Positions 36,166 through 47,082 of a DNA stretch of 64,000 bases are shown here, piece after piece. The DNA is from Roseomonas mucosa. Its GTDB lineage: Bacteria; Pseudomonadota; Alphaproteobacteria; Acetobacterales; Acetobacteraceae. A program made the position numbers and the translations under genes. Every line of letters starts with the position of its first letter. The first letter of the stretch is position 1. The notes beneath the pieces were generated by a model. The model was not told where the DNA came from. It ran no database searches and was given only the letters and a program-made list of their open reading frames with translations. The DNA lies in the NCBI GenBank assembly GCA_945878375.1, contig CAMDWG010000002.1:124001-188000 (forward strand), in the 5' to 3' direction.

Positions 36166-38298
36166 CTATGCCGCTTCGCGCTCCAGCGCCGAGAGCCTTG
36201 CAGGCAGGTCGTCCTGGCGGCAGGCCATCACCGCCAGCACCCCGACGCCGACCTGGCGCTTCGCCCGGTCGCCCAGCGCCACGCCATCCCCGGAATCGAG
36301 ATCGACCGCGATCCCACCCGGCCCGGCGACGCCATCCAGCGCGACCGTCACATGTTGGTCGGCGCCGAGCGACAGGGCCCGCCAGGGATCTGGCGTGACG
36401 CCCCGGCAGCGCAGCTTCAGCGCAAGCCCGCCTGGTGGGCCGCGCAACTCCAGCACCACGCGCAACCTCGTGCCCTTGGGCGCGTCGAGCGGCAGGGCGA
36501 GGGTCGCGATGCCATCGCGCGTCCAGGCGCCCCAGCCTTCCTGCCACCACCAGCCGAGGCCGTCCCGCACCGCCTCGCCCCAGGCGCCTTGCAGCGTCGG
36601 CGGCGGCGGCGCGGCGCCGAGCGCCAGGCGCAGCCCGGCCGGGAAGGCCGGGCGCGGCGCCGGGGCAGGGTGGGGGGCGGCCAGATGCGCCAGCGCCTCC
36701 GCCGCCGCCGCATCCCAGGGGCGGGTGGCGGCGGCGCGGTCGATCCGTGCCTCCAGCTCCGCGCGATGGGTGGGGGAGGTCGCGAGGCGTGCGATCGTGT
36801 CCACCAGCGCCGGCAGGTCGCCTTCGGGGAAGAACACCGCGCCGGGCGCGCCGGCTTCCAGCAGCCCGCTATGCGCCGGGACGATGCAGAGCTTCCCCAT
36901 CGCCAGGCTCTCGCTGACCGGCAGGCCCCAGCCTTCGTGGAAGGAGTTGTAGACGGTGAAGAGGCACCGCGCCGTCAGCCCCGCCAGGGCGAGGTCCGAG
37001 ACCCCAGACAGCCGCGTGACCTTGCGCTTCAATTCGGGCGAATGCGCCAGCAGGCCGAGCGCGCCTTCCGCCCGCCAGCCGGGCCGGCCGACGCAGACCA
37101 GCCGCGGCACCGCATCCGTCCCGAGGCGCCGGCACAGCTCGATCCAGGCCTGGAAGACCAGAAGGTGGTTCTTGCGGCTCTCGAGGGTCGCGACGAACAG
37201 CACGAAGGGCTCGTCCGGCAGGTCGAGCGCCTCCGCGGCCAGGGCGGCGGCTTCGGCCGGGGGCGGCGCCTCGGCGGCCAACGGGATCACGGCGGGGATC
37301 GCGAGCTGGCAGAGGGGCGCGGCGAAGCGGCGTGTATCCGCGGCCGTCGCCCGGGAATTGGCCATCATCAGATCGGCATGCAGCGCGAGCGCCGCGAACC
37401 AGCGCGCATAGAGCCGCGCCGTCAGCTCCAGGCAATGCTCCGGCATCAGCAGCGGCACGCAATCATGCAGGAAGCAGGCGTAGCGCAGTGGCACCTGCCG
37501 GCGCAGCATCCGCAGGCCGCGGAAGAAATCCTCGATCCCCCAGGAATTGCCGAAGCCGGCCAGCGTCGCGCCGGGCAGGATGGGCGCCTCCGGCCGGGCA
37601 TCGGCGTCGCAGAGGGCAGCGGTGGCCGCCCGCCAGTCCGGATCATCGCCCGCGCCAAGCCGCGCCAGGCGCAGCATGTCGCGGAACGCGGCGGTCTCCA
37701 CATGCCACCAGCGCCAGATGGAGGGATCATAGGCGACCAGGATCACCGGCGCGGGGGGCGCGGGATGCGCCAGGATGGCGCCGAGCAGGCCCATCTGCAC
37801 GCGCTGGATGCCGGTGGGAATCCGGGCGTCGCGCAGATAGTCCAACAGGTCGGTGACATCGAAGCAGAGCTGCGTCGGCGGACCCTCGGGCGGCAGGGGC
37901 AGGGGGGCGGGGAGCGTATCGGGGGGCGGGGCCAGGCGGTGGCGCATCAGCAGCACCTCCCGCCGCAGCAGGATCGAGTCCGGGTCGAGGTCGCGGGCCG
38001 CCAGCATCCGCGCCGCGGCTTCCCCCCCACGGCCGAGCAGGCGCAGCGCGTGGCCCTCCTGCAGGGCGGGGTCGGGGTCGTCAGGCGCCAGCTCGGCAGC
38101 GCGGCGGTAGTGGTCGAGCGCGGCCTCCGGGTCGCCGCCCTCCTTCACCGCATGGCCCAGCTGGACATGGATCTGCCAGTGCTGCGGTCGGGCCTGGAGA
38201 TAGGCGCGGTAGAAGGGCTCGGCCGCCGTCCAGTCGCCGCCATCGCGCAGCGCATCGGCATGGGCCAGCAGGGCTTCGGGCGGGGCGGCGAGGTCCAT
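36166..38298 (-). CDS. Glycosyltransferase with N-terminal TPR-like and C-terminal beta-type accessory domain
   Basis: TPR-like HWQIHVQLGHAVKEGGDPEAALDHYRRAAELAPDDPD; GT4-like PFVLFVATLESRKNHLLVFQAW, HEGWGLPVSESLAMGKLCIVPAHSGLLEAG; C-terminus WWWQEGWGAWTRDGIATLALPL. Confidence 0.85.
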   Translation of the reverse strand: MDLAAPPEALLAHADALRDGGDWTAAEPFYRAYLQARPQHWQIHVQLGHAVKEGGDPEAALDHYRRAAELAPDDPDPALQEGHALRLLGRGGEAAARMLAARDLDPDSILLRREVLLMRHRLAPPPDTLPAPLPLPPEGPPTQLCFDVTDLLDYLRDARIPTGIQRVQMGLLGAILAHPAPPAPVILVAYDPSIWRWWHVETAAFRDMLRLARLGAGDDPDWRAATAALCDADARPEAPILPGATLAGFGNSWGIEDFFRGLRMLRRQVPLRYACFLHDCVPLLMPEHCLELTARLYARWFAALALHADLMMANSRATAADTRRFAAPLCQLAIPAVIPLAAEAPPPAEAAALAAEALDLPDEPFVLFVATLESRKNHLLVFQAWIELCRRLGTDAVPRLVCVGRPGWRAEGALGLLAHSPELKRKVTRLSGVSDLALAGLTARCLFTVYNSFHEGWGLPVSESLAMGKLCIVPAHSGLLEAGAPGAVFFPEGDLPALVDTIARLATSPTHRAELEARIDRAAATRPWDAAAAEALAHLAAPHPAPAPRPAFPAGLRLALGAAPPPPTLQGAWGEAVRDGLGWWWQEGWGAWTRDGIATLALPLDAPKGTRLRVVLELRGPPGGLALKLRCRGVTPDPWRALSLGADQHVTVALDGVAGPGGIAVDLDSGDGVALGDRAKRQVGVGVLAVMACRQDDLPARLSALEREAA

Positions 38299-38324
38299 CG
38301 CCGCCCTTCTACCAAAGGTTGGGT

Positions 38325-39416
<1,092 letters not shown>

Positions 39417-39418
39417 CG

Positions 39419-40327
39419 CTACTTCTCCGTGTCCGTCAGGCCCTTCACGAACCAGCGCTGCATCAGGATCACCACCGCGATCGGCGGCAGCAGCGCGAGC
39501 ACCGTGGTGGCCATCACGATGTTCCATTCGGTGTCGGCCTCGGCGCCCAGCATCTTCACGATGCCGATGACGATGGTCTCCACATCGGAGCTGGTGGTGA
39601 CCAGCAGCGGCCAGAGATACTGGTTCCAGCCATAGACGAAGAGGATCACGAAGAGGGCCGCGATGTTGGTCGCCGAGAGCGGCAGCACGATGTCCTTGAA
39701 GAAACGCATCGGCCCCGCGCCGTCGATCTTGGCGGCCTCCACCAATTCGTCGGGGATGGTCAGGAAGAACTGCCGGAACAGCAGAGTGGCCGTGGCGGAG
39801 GCGATCAGCGGGATGATCAGCCCCTGATAGGTGTTCACCATGCCGAGGTCGCTGACCACCTGGAAGGTCGGGAAGATGCGCACTTCCACCGGCAGCATCA
39901 GCGTGATGAAGATGGCCCAGAAGCACAGCATGCGGCCGGGGAAGGAGAAGAAGGCCACCGCATAGGCCGATGTGATCGAGATCGCGACCTTGCCGATGGT
40001 GATCAGCAGCGCCATCACCGCGCTGTTGAACATCATGGTCGAGACGGGAACAGAAGCGCGGCGCGTGTTCCCCGCGCTCCAGGCTGTGCTGTAGTTGGTC
40101 CAGGCCTCGGTGCCTGGCAGCAAGGGCACGTCGCCGCGCCCGATGGTGGCTGCGTCATGCGTCGAGCCCATCAGCACGATCCAGATGGGCAGGGCGAAGA
40201 GCAGAACGCCGAGGATCAGGATACCGTGCGTGGTGAAATCCGCGAGGCGGTAGCGCCGGCGAGGCGCCGCGGCCTCCCCCTCGTCGGGCGGGAGGGAGGC
40301 TGCCATGGTGGGCTGGGCATGCGGCAT
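39419..40327 (-). CDS. ugpE: Glycerol-3-phosphate-type ABC transporter permease
   Basis: Membrane permease with EAAKIDGAGPMRFFKDIVLPLSATNIAALFV. Confidence 0.92.
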   Translation of the reverse strand: MPHAQPTMAASLPPDEGEAAAPRRRYRLADFTTHGILILGVLLFALPIWIVLMGSTHDAATIGRGDVPLLPGTEAWTNYSTAWSAGNTRRASVPVSTMMFNSAVMALLITIGKVAISITSAYAVAFFSFPGRMLCFWAIFITLMLPVEVRIFPTFQVVSDLGMVNTYQGLIIPLIASATATLLFRQFFLTIPDELVEAAKIDGAGPMRFFKDIVLPLSATNIAALFVILFVYGWNQYLWPLLVTTSSDVETIVIGIVKMLGAEADTEWNIVMATTVLALLPPIAVVILMQRWFVKGLTDTEK

Positions 40328-41217
40328 CAGTAGTGCACCCGGCGTTCGATGAAGCGGAACTGCACCAGCGTCAGCGCCATCACCGCCACCATCAAGACCA
40401 CCGACTGCGCGGCCGAGGAGCCGAGGTCGAGGTTCACCCGGCCATCGACATAGGCCCGGTAGATCAGCGTCTGAGTGGCATTGCCGGGGCCGCCGCCGGT
40501 CAGTGCATCGATGATGCCGAAGGTGTCGAAGACGGCGGAGGTGATGTTGATCACCAGCAGGAAGAAGGTGGTGGGCGACAGAAGGGGGAAGATCACGGTC
40601 CAGAAGCGCCGCGCCGGCCTCGCGCCGTCGATGACAGCGGCCTCCAGCACGGATTTCGGGATGGACTGCAGCCCCGCCAGGAAGAAGAGGAAATTATAAG
40701 AGACCTGCTTCCACGCCGCGGCCAGGATGACCACCAGCATCGCCTGTCCCCCGTTCAGCCGGTAATCCCAGGCGATCCCCCAGCTGTTCAGCAACTGCCC
40801 CAGCAGGCCGAGGTTGGGGTGAAAGAGGAAGATATAGAGCACCGCCGCGATGGCCGGCGCGATGGCATAGGGCCAGATCAGCAGGGTCCGATAGGTGCCG
40901 CGGCCACGGATCTGACGGTCGGCGAGCACCGCCAGCAGCAGCGCGACCCCCATGGACAGGACCGTGACCCAGAGGCTGAACCAGATCGTATTCCAGACGA
41001 CTTGCAGATACCGCGCATCGGCAAAGAGCTCCTCGAAATTCTCGAGGCCCACGAACACCACCGAGATTCCGAAGGCATCCTGCCGCAGGAAGGAGTAGCG
41101 GATGGCCTCGGCCGCCGGCCAGAAGAAGAAGATGGCCGTGATGAGAAGTTGCGGCGCCAGAAGCAGATAGGGCAGCAGCTTATTACCGAAGATGACTTTG
41201 CGCTGCATCGTGATCAC
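40327..41217 (-). CDS. ugpA: Glycerol-3-phosphate-type ABC transporter permease
   Basis: Membrane permease with [34 protein letters not shown]. Confidence 0.92.
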   Translation of the reverse strand: MITMQRKVIFGNKLLPYLLLAPQLLITAIFFFWPAAEAIRYSFLRQDAFGISVVFVGLENFEELFADARYLQVVWNTIWFSLWVTVLSMGVALLLAVLADRQIRGRGTYRTLLIWPYAIAPAIAAVLYIFLFHPNLGLLGQLLNSWGIAWDYRLNGGQAMLVVILAAAWKQVSYNFLFFLAGLQSIPKSVLEAAVIDGARPARRFWTVIFPLLSPTTFFLLVINITSAVFDTFGIIDALTGGGPGNATQTLIYRAYVDGRVNLDLGSSAAQSVVLMVAVMALTLVQFRFIERRVHY

Positions 41218-41226
41218 CGCAAGTGA

Positions 41227-41249
41227 GGGGGGCGGACGCGCCGCCCCCC
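41227..41249. promoter_or_regulatory. Intra-operonic stem-loop between ugpB and ugpA
   Basis: GGGGGGCGG - ACGCG - CCGCCCCCC perfect 9-bp stem in the 45-bp gap. Confidence 0.55.
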
Positions 41250-41262
41250 GGGATGGTCCGCC

Positions 41263-42612
41263 TCAGCGGCGGTTGGCGCGCTCGAAGTTGCGCAGCACCA
41301 CGTCGGAACGGGTATTCGCGGCAGCCAGCAGGGCTTGCGTGTTCTGCTGACCCTGGAAGCCGCGTTCCAGCTCTTCCTGGATGATGTTGCGGATCTCGAC
41401 GAAGCCGCCCAGGCGGAAGCCCTGGCTGTTGGGCGTCGGCGCCGCGCGGGAAAGCTGCGTGATGGCCGCGTCCGCACCGGGGTTCTGGCGGTAGTAGCCC
41501 TCGGCCTTCGCGGATTCGAAGGCGGCCAGCGTCAGGGGCACATAGCCCGTGACCTTGTGCCACCACTTGTCCTGCTCCGCGTCGGAGATGAAGCGGTAGA
41601 ACTCGGCCACCGCGCGGTACTCGGCCGCCGTGCGGTTGCGGGCCGTCAGCGTCCAGAGGCTGGCGCCGCCGATCACGCCGTTCTTCGGGCTGGCCGTCAG
41701 GTCGCCATGGTGCGGCAGCACCACAGAGGCCCAGCGGAACTGCGCCTCGCGCTCCACTGCCGCACGGCCGGCCGAGGAGTTGAAGCTGATGCCAGCCTTG
41801 CCCGCCGGGAAGGCCGCGCCGCCGCCGCCGTCGCGGCCGCCATAGGTGAACAGGCCATCGCGCTGCATCGAGAGCAGCATCTCGGTCTGCTTGCCGAAGA
41901 AGCCGTCGGTCAGGTTCATGCGGGCGTCGAGGCCCTGGAAGCCGTTGGCCGGCGTGGCGAGCGCCACATCGTGCATCGAGGATTGCTGCTCGAACATCAC
42001 CCAGGTCGGCCAGGCGGTGGTAACGGCCATCTCCACGCCGCCACGCGCCTTGAGCGCCTGGGCCGCCGTGCGGACCTCGGCCCAGGTCTTGGGCAGCTCG
42101 GTGGTGGACAGGCCCGCGCGCTGGAAGGCGTCGAGGTTGATCCACATCACCGCGGAGGAGGAGTTGTGCGGCATGGACACCAGGCGGCCCTGGGTGTCGC
42201 TGTAATAGCCCCGCACGCCGGCCAGGTAGCGCTCGGGGTTCAGCTCGATGCCGGCCTCGCGCAGCAGTTCATGGGTCGGGCGGATGGCGGGGCCAGCGCC
42301 CATCATGGTCGCGGTGCCCACCTCGAAGACCTGCGCGATGTGCGGCGGCGTGCCGGCGCGCCACGCGGCGATGGCGCCCGTCATGACGTCGACATAGGAA
42401 CCGCGGAAGGTGGCGACCACCCGGTAGCGGTCCTGGCTGTCATTGAAGCGCTGGACCTGCTCGGCCACGCGCTCGCCGAGCGCACCGCCCAGCCCGTACC
42501 AGAACTGGACCTCCGTGCGGCCGCCGGCGCCGGTCTGGGCGCGGGCCGAGGGGGCGATGAAGGGGACTGACAGAATGCCAGCCGAAACGGCCAGCAGTGA
42601 GCGGCGCTGCAT
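41263..42612 (-). CDS. ugpB: Glycerol-3-phosphate-type ABC transporter substrate-binding protein
   Basis: Signal peptide; VQFWYGLGGALGERVAEQVQRFNDSQDRYRVVATFRGSY; AGISFNSSAG. Confidence 0.92.
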   Translation of the reverse strand: MQRRSLLAVSAGILSVPFIAPSARAQTGAGGRTEVQFWYGLGGALGERVAEQVQRFNDSQDRYRVVATFRGSYVDVMTGAIAAWRAGTPPHIAQVFEVGTATMMGAGPAIRPTHELLREAGIELNPERYLAGVRGYYSDTQGRLVSMPHNSSSAVMWINLDAFQRAGLSTTELPKTWAEVRTAAQALKARGGVEMAVTTAWPTWVMFEQQSSMHDVALATPANGFQGLDARMNLTDGFFGKQTEMLLSMQRDGLFTYGGRDGGGGAAFPAGKAGISFNSSAGRAAVEREAQFRWASVVLPHHGDLTASPKNGVIGGASLWTLTARNRTAAEYRAVAEFYRFISDAEQDKWWHKVTGYVPLTLAAFESAKAEGYYRQNPGADAAITQLSRAAPTPNSQGFRLGGFVEIRNIIQEELERGFQGQQNTQALLAAANTRSDVVLRNFERANRR

Positions 42613-42711
42613 CGAGATGCTCTCCCAGGCGTGTTGGTGACGCGCCGGCGACCTAGCGGCAGGGCGTTGCTCGACGTTTACAGAAACATGACATAACGAT
42701 GAAGCGCGACC

Positions 42712-43914
42712 TCATGTCACGGAAGCCGCCCTCCGGAGTCCCGCAATCATCGAGGAGCGCAATAAATGTTCTCGCGCCCGGGCCGGATCGGCCGCGATTC
42801 GCTGGAGGTCGGCCAGCATCTCCGCCCGGCGCGCCGGGTCCGTCTCCCGCATCCGGGCGCGGTTGCGGTCGGCCTGGGCGATGATCTCGGCTTCCGCCAC
42901 CGGGCGCCGGCGGCGGGTGTAGCGGTCGAGCAGGCTGGCCTCGGCCTCTCCGCGCCACACCGGGGCGAGGGTCGCGGCCAGTTCCATCGCGTCTTGGATG
43001 CCGCCATTCATCCCCATGCCCCCGGATGGGCTGTTCAGATGCGCTGCATCGCCCGCCAGAAGCAACCGCCCGCGCCGGTAGTCGGCGACGATTCGCTGGT
43101 GGACGCGATAGGGGCGGAGGTCGGGCACGTCATAGGGCGTGGGCTTGGGGTGGATCGCCTGCAGCTTGCGCTCCACCGCTTCCGGCCGCTGCGCGTCCTC
43201 CACCGTCTCGCCGGGGGCGGGGTAGAGGCTCGCGCGCCATTTCCCGGGCACGCGCAGCAGGCTGAAGGTGCCGCTGAAGGCGGCGTGGCGGGTCCAGATG
43301 TAGTTGACGTTGGACAGGCCTTCGAAGGCGGTGGCGAAGTCGAAGGGCGTGGTCGCGAGGATCGTCGTCTCGGGATAGGTGTCGCCGGGGAAGTCGAGCC
43401 CCATCGCCCGCCGCACCGCGCTTCGCGCCCCGTCGCAGCCGATGGCGAAGGGCACGCGCAGCGGGTCGAAGCCTGTCCCGGTGATGGTCACGCCATCCTC
43501 GTCCTGCGCCACCTGTTCGGCGCGGCAGCCGAAGTGCAGGTCGACCAAGCCCGCATGCTCCGCGCGGAGCTTCGCGACCACCAGCCGCGACAGCCGCCAT
43601 TGCTCGGCCTGGAGGCGATAGGGATGGGCCGTGTCGTCCTTCAGCACGCCGAGATCGAAGACCGCGCGCGCGCCATCCTCATGCCGACGGATCTGCCAGG
43701 TCGGCGTCACCAGCCCCTGCGCGACCAGCGGCGTCCCGAGGCCGAGCGTGTCCAGCATGTCGAGCGTCGGCGGGTGGAAGGTGGAGGCGCGGAGTTCCTC
43801 CACGATATCCGCCTCCGCCTCCAGCACCGTGCTGGGGATGCCAAGGGTCGCGAGGCGAAGCGCGAGCACCAGCCCGACCGGGCCGGCGCCGATGATGGCG
43901 ATGCGCTGATCCAT
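42712..43914 (-). CDS. FAD-dependent aromatic-ring hydroxylase family monooxygenase
   Basis: IAIIGAGPVGLVLALRLATLGIPSTVLEAE; FAIGCDGARSAVRRAMG; RLLLAGDAAHLNSPSGGMGMNGGIQDAMELA. Confidence 0.93.
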   Translation of the reverse strand: MDQRIAIIGAGPVGLVLALRLATLGIPSTVLEAEADIVEELRASTFHPPTLDMLDTLGLGTPLVAQGLVTPTWQIRRHEDGARAVFDLGVLKDDTAHPYRLQAEQWRLSRLVVAKLRAEHAGLVDLHFGCRAEQVAQDEDGVTITGTGFDPLRVPFAIGCDGARSAVRRAMGLDFPGDTYPETTILATTPFDFATAFEGLSNVNYIWTRHAAFSGTFSLLRVPGKWRASLYPAPGETVEDAQRPEAVERKLQAIHPKPTPYDVPDLRPYRVHQRIVADYRRGRLLLAGDAAHLNSPSGGMGMNGGIQDAMELAATLAPVWRGEAEASLLDRYTRRRRPVAEAEIIAQADRNRARMRETDPARRAEMLADLQRIAADPARAREHLLRSSMIAGLRRAASVT

Positions 43915-43915
43915 G

Positions 43916-45139
43916 TTAGTCGTGCTCCGCCATTTGGCCGGCGGCGACGCGCTCGATCAGCTCGAGCTGGCGCGGCAGGCAGATACTGTACAGGTCGTGC
44001 CGCGCGATGATGGCCTGGCGCCCGCCCTCCGCCAGATGCGCGTGGACGTCGGGTTCGGTCACCACGCCGAGCACCGCGGCTGCGATCGCGGCGGGGTCGG
44101 CGAAGGGCACCAGCAGCCCACCCTCGCCAGGGACGATCGCCTCCCTGACCGGCGGCGTGTCGGCGGCGACCACCACCGCGCCGCAGGCCATCGCTTCCAG
44201 CATCGAACGGGACAGCGTGGCGGGGTGGGACAGGTGGAGATGCGCGGCGGTCACGCGGAACAGCGCATGCAGCGCATCCTGCGGCAGCGCGCCGGTGAGG
44301 TGGAGGCGCGAGAGGTCGAGGTTGCCAGGCTTCGGGACATCCTCGCCGCCGACCACCACCGCCTGCAGATCGGGCCGCGCCCGCTGTATCAGCGCCAGCG
44401 CGCCGAGGAAGGCGCCGAGGCCGCGCTGCGGGTCCCGCGTGGGGACGACGAAGGAGATTACCGGATCGCCCTTTCGGAATTCCGGCCCGGCCGGGGTGCG
44501 GAAGGGCAGGCCCATGCGCGGGGCGCAGCGCGCGGTGTCGATGCCGTCCGGGATGGTGGTGATGCGGCGCCGCGCCCAATCGGGGTAGAGCCCGCGCTGC
44601 CATTCGGTGGGCGCGAAGCCCCAATCGGCGGATTGCAGCGCCAGAAGCTGGGCGGCGTTGCCGGTCCTGATCCGCGCCAGGGCATCGACGCCGGGCGCCG
44701 GCCCGTCGCCGGCCGCGTGGGGGTCCTCGAAGCCTTCGCAGAATTGCAGCACGCGCGCCCGCGGGAAGACATCCTTCACATACAGCGCTTCGCCCGAGCC
44801 CGCCGGGCAGATGACGATGTCAGGCGCGAGCCCTTCCTTGTCGCGCGCCTCGATCAGCCGGGTGGCCACGGCCTGGCCGCGCCGCACCGCCGCATCCATC
44901 GGCTTCAGATAGGTGTGGGTCTGGTCGGGCGTCGCGCGCGGCGGGCCGTGATGCAGATGCTGGCGCACCCCCGGCAGGCGCGGCGCATCGGCTTCCCCCA
45001 TCGAGACCACCTGTACCCCCACACGTTCCGCCAGCGCCGGGGCCAGGTGCTGGAACCGGTCCGGAAAGCGGCTGTGCAGGACCAGCGCGCGCAGCGGCCG
45101 GCGGGGCTGGAAGGCGGGCAGGGGGGATCCGGGTGTCAC
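43916..45139 (-). CDS. Glycosyltransferase family 4-like protein
   Basis: ITTIPDGIDTARCAPR; LHLSHPATLSRSMLEAMACGAVVVAADTPPVREAI; likely GTG start at 45139. Confidence 0.85.
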   Translation of the reverse strand: MTPGSPLPAFQPRRPLRALVLHSRFPDRFQHLAPALAERVGVQVVSMGEADAPRLPGVRQHLHHGPPRATPDQTHTYLKPMDAAVRRGQAVATRLIEARDKEGLAPDIVICPAGSGEALYVKDVFPRARVLQFCEGFEDPHAAGDGPAPGVDALARIRTGNAAQLLALQSADWGFAPTEWQRGLYPDWARRRITTIPDGIDTARCAPRMGLPFRTPAGPEFRKGDPVISFVVPTRDPQRGLGAFLGALALIQRARPDLQAVVVGGEDVPKPGNLDLSRLHLTGALPQDALHALFRVTAAHLHLSHPATLSRSMLEAMACGAVVVAADTPPVREAIVPGEGGLLVPFADPAAIAAAVLGVVTEPDVHAHLAEGGRQAIIARHDLYSICLPRQLELIERVAAGQMAEHD

Positions 45140-45251
45140 GGGGGCGAAGCTGCGGGCGGCGGCGTGGCGGGTCAAGCGGCGGCCACCTCTGGCCCGGCGG
45201 GCGCCGGGGTGGCAGGCTCCGCGCCCTTCGACACAGGGGGAGGAAGGCCGC

Positions 45252-46997
45252 ATGGCCCGCAAGACGCCCGAGACGCCCAAGAAACCAGAGCAACTCCGCA
45301 GCCATCGCTGGTTCGGCGTGGACGACCTCCGCGCCTTCGGCCACCGCTCCCGCATGTTGCAGATGGGCTTCTCCGAGGCCGATTTCCGCGGCAAGCCGGT
45401 GATCGGCATCGTCAACACCTGGTCCGAGCTGTCGCCCTGCCATTTCCACTTCCGTACGCGGGCGGAAGAAGTGAAGCGTGGCGTCTGGCAGGCGGGGGGC
45501 TTCCCGGTGGAGCTGCCGGCGCATCCGGTGACCGAGCAGTACATGAAGCCGTCCAGCATGCTCTATCGCAACCTGCTGGCGTTGGAGACGGAGGAGCTGG
45601 CGCGCAGCCAGCCCTGCGACGGTCTGGTGCTGCTCGGCGGTTGCGACAAGACGCCGCCGGGGCTGACCATGGGCGCGCTCTCGGCCGGGCTGCCCTTCGT
45701 CTTCGTCCCCGCCGGGCCGATGCTGCGCGGCAATTGGCGGGGCAAGACGCTGGGCTCGGGCTCCGATGCCTGGAAATACCATGCGGAGTTGCGCGCGGGG
45801 ACCATCACCCAGGCCCAGTGGAAGGACATGGAAGCCGGCATGGCGCGCAGCTTCGGCACCTGCATGACGGCGGGGACGGCGGCGACGATGATGCTGGCGG
45901 TAGAGGCGATGGGGCTGTCGCTGCCCGGCGCGTCCTCCATCCCGGCAGCCGATGCCAATCATCCGCGCATGGCGACCGATGCCGGGCGGCGGATCGTGGA
46001 GATGGTGTGGGAGGATCTGACACCGGCTTCGATGCTGACCCAGGGCAGCATCGACAATGCGGTGGCGGCGACGATGGCCTTCGGCGGTTCGACCAACGCC
46101 ATCATCCACATCATCGCCATGGCGCGCCGCGCCGGGCTGCAACTGGACCTGGAACGCTTCGACGCCATCAGCCGCCGCGTGCCGCTGATCGCGAATCTGC
46201 GCCCCAACGGTGAGGCGCATCTGATGGAGGATTTCCACTATGCAGGCGGATCGCGCGCCTTCCTCAAGCGTCTCGCGCCGCATCTGGATCTCTCGGCGCG
46301 GACGGTGACGGGCCGCACGATGGGTGAGGAGATCGCGGATGCCGAGGTCTTCGACGACGACGTGATCCGCCCGCTCGACAAGCCCTTGCAGGCCGAAGGC
46401 GGGGTCGCGGTGCTGAAGGGATCGCTGGCGCCGAAGGGGGCGGTGATCAAGACCAGCGCGGCCGATCCGCGGCTGCTGACGCATACCGGCAAGGCGGTGG
46501 TGTTCGAGAACTACGCTGACCTCAAGAAGCGGCTGGACGATCCGGCGCTGGAGGTCACGGCGGACAGCGTGCTGGTGCTGAAATCCTCGGGTCCGCAGGG
46601 CGGGCCGGGCATGCCGGAATGGGGCATGATGCCGATCCCCAAGAAGCTGCTGGAGCAGGGCGTGCGCGACATGGTGCGGTTGAGCGATTCGCGCATGTCC
46701 GGCACCAGCTACGGCACCTGCGTGCTGCATGTGGCGCCGGAAAGCCATGTCGGCGGGCCGCTGGCCTTCGTGCGGAATGGCGACCTGATCCGGCTGGATG
46801 TGCCGAACCGCAAGCTCGACCTGCTGGTGGACGAAGCCGAGATGGAGCGCCGCCGCGCGGCCTGGACGCCGCCAGTCCGCCGCTACGAACGCGGCTGGAC
46901 GTCGATGTATCTGGACCAGGTGACGCAGGCCGATGAGGGCTGCGACCTGAAGTTCCTGGAGGCCGGCGCCGCGACCCCGGAGCCCGACATCTACTGA
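45252..46997 (+). CDS. IlvD/Edd family dehydratase (sugar-acid dehydratase-like)
   Basis: GIVNTWSELSPCHFHFRTRAEEVKRGVWQAGGFPVELP; LLGGCDKTPPGLTMGA; SFGTCMTAGTAATM; RMSGTSYGTCVLHVAPES. Confidence 0.95.
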   Translation: MARKTPETPKKPEQLRSHRWFGVDDLRAFGHRSRMLQMGFSEADFRGKPVIGIVNTWSELSPCHFHFRTRAEEVKRGVWQAGGFPVELPAHPVTEQYMKPSSMLYRNLLALETEELARSQPCDGLVLLGGCDKTPPGLTMGALSAGLPFVFVPAGPMLRGNWRGKTLGSGSDAWKYHAELRAGTITQAQWKDMEAGMARSFGTCMTAGTAATMMLAVEAMGLSLPGASSIPAADANHPRMATDAGRRIVEMVWEDLTPASMLTQGSIDNAVAATMAFGGSTNAIIHIIAMARRAGLQLDLERFDAISRRVPLIANLRPNGEAHLMEDFHYAGGSRAFLKRLAPHLDLSARTVTGRTMGEEIADAEVFDDDVIRPLDKPLQAEGGVAVLKGSLAPKGAVIKTSAADPRLLTHTGKAVVFENYADLKKRLDDPALEVTADSVLVLKSSGPQGGPGMPEWGMMPIPKKLLEQGVRDMVRLSDSRMSGTSYGTCVLHVAPESHVGGPLAFVRNGDLIRLDVPNRKLDLLVDEAEMERRRAAWTPPVRRYERGWTSMYLDQVTQADEGCDLKFLEAGAATPEPDIY

Positions 46998-47018
46998 CCC
47001 GCCCAGCCTGACGCGGAA

Positions 47019-47042
47019 GGGGCACCGCCGGAACGGTGCCCC
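47019..47042. terminator. Hairpin downstream of the IlvD/Edd gene
   Basis: GGGGCACCG - CCGGAA - CGGTGCCCC perfect 9-bp stem. Confidence 0.55.
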
Positions 47043-47082
47043 CATGCCGGCGTTGCCGTCCCGCGAAAAGGCGGGGGGCGGC

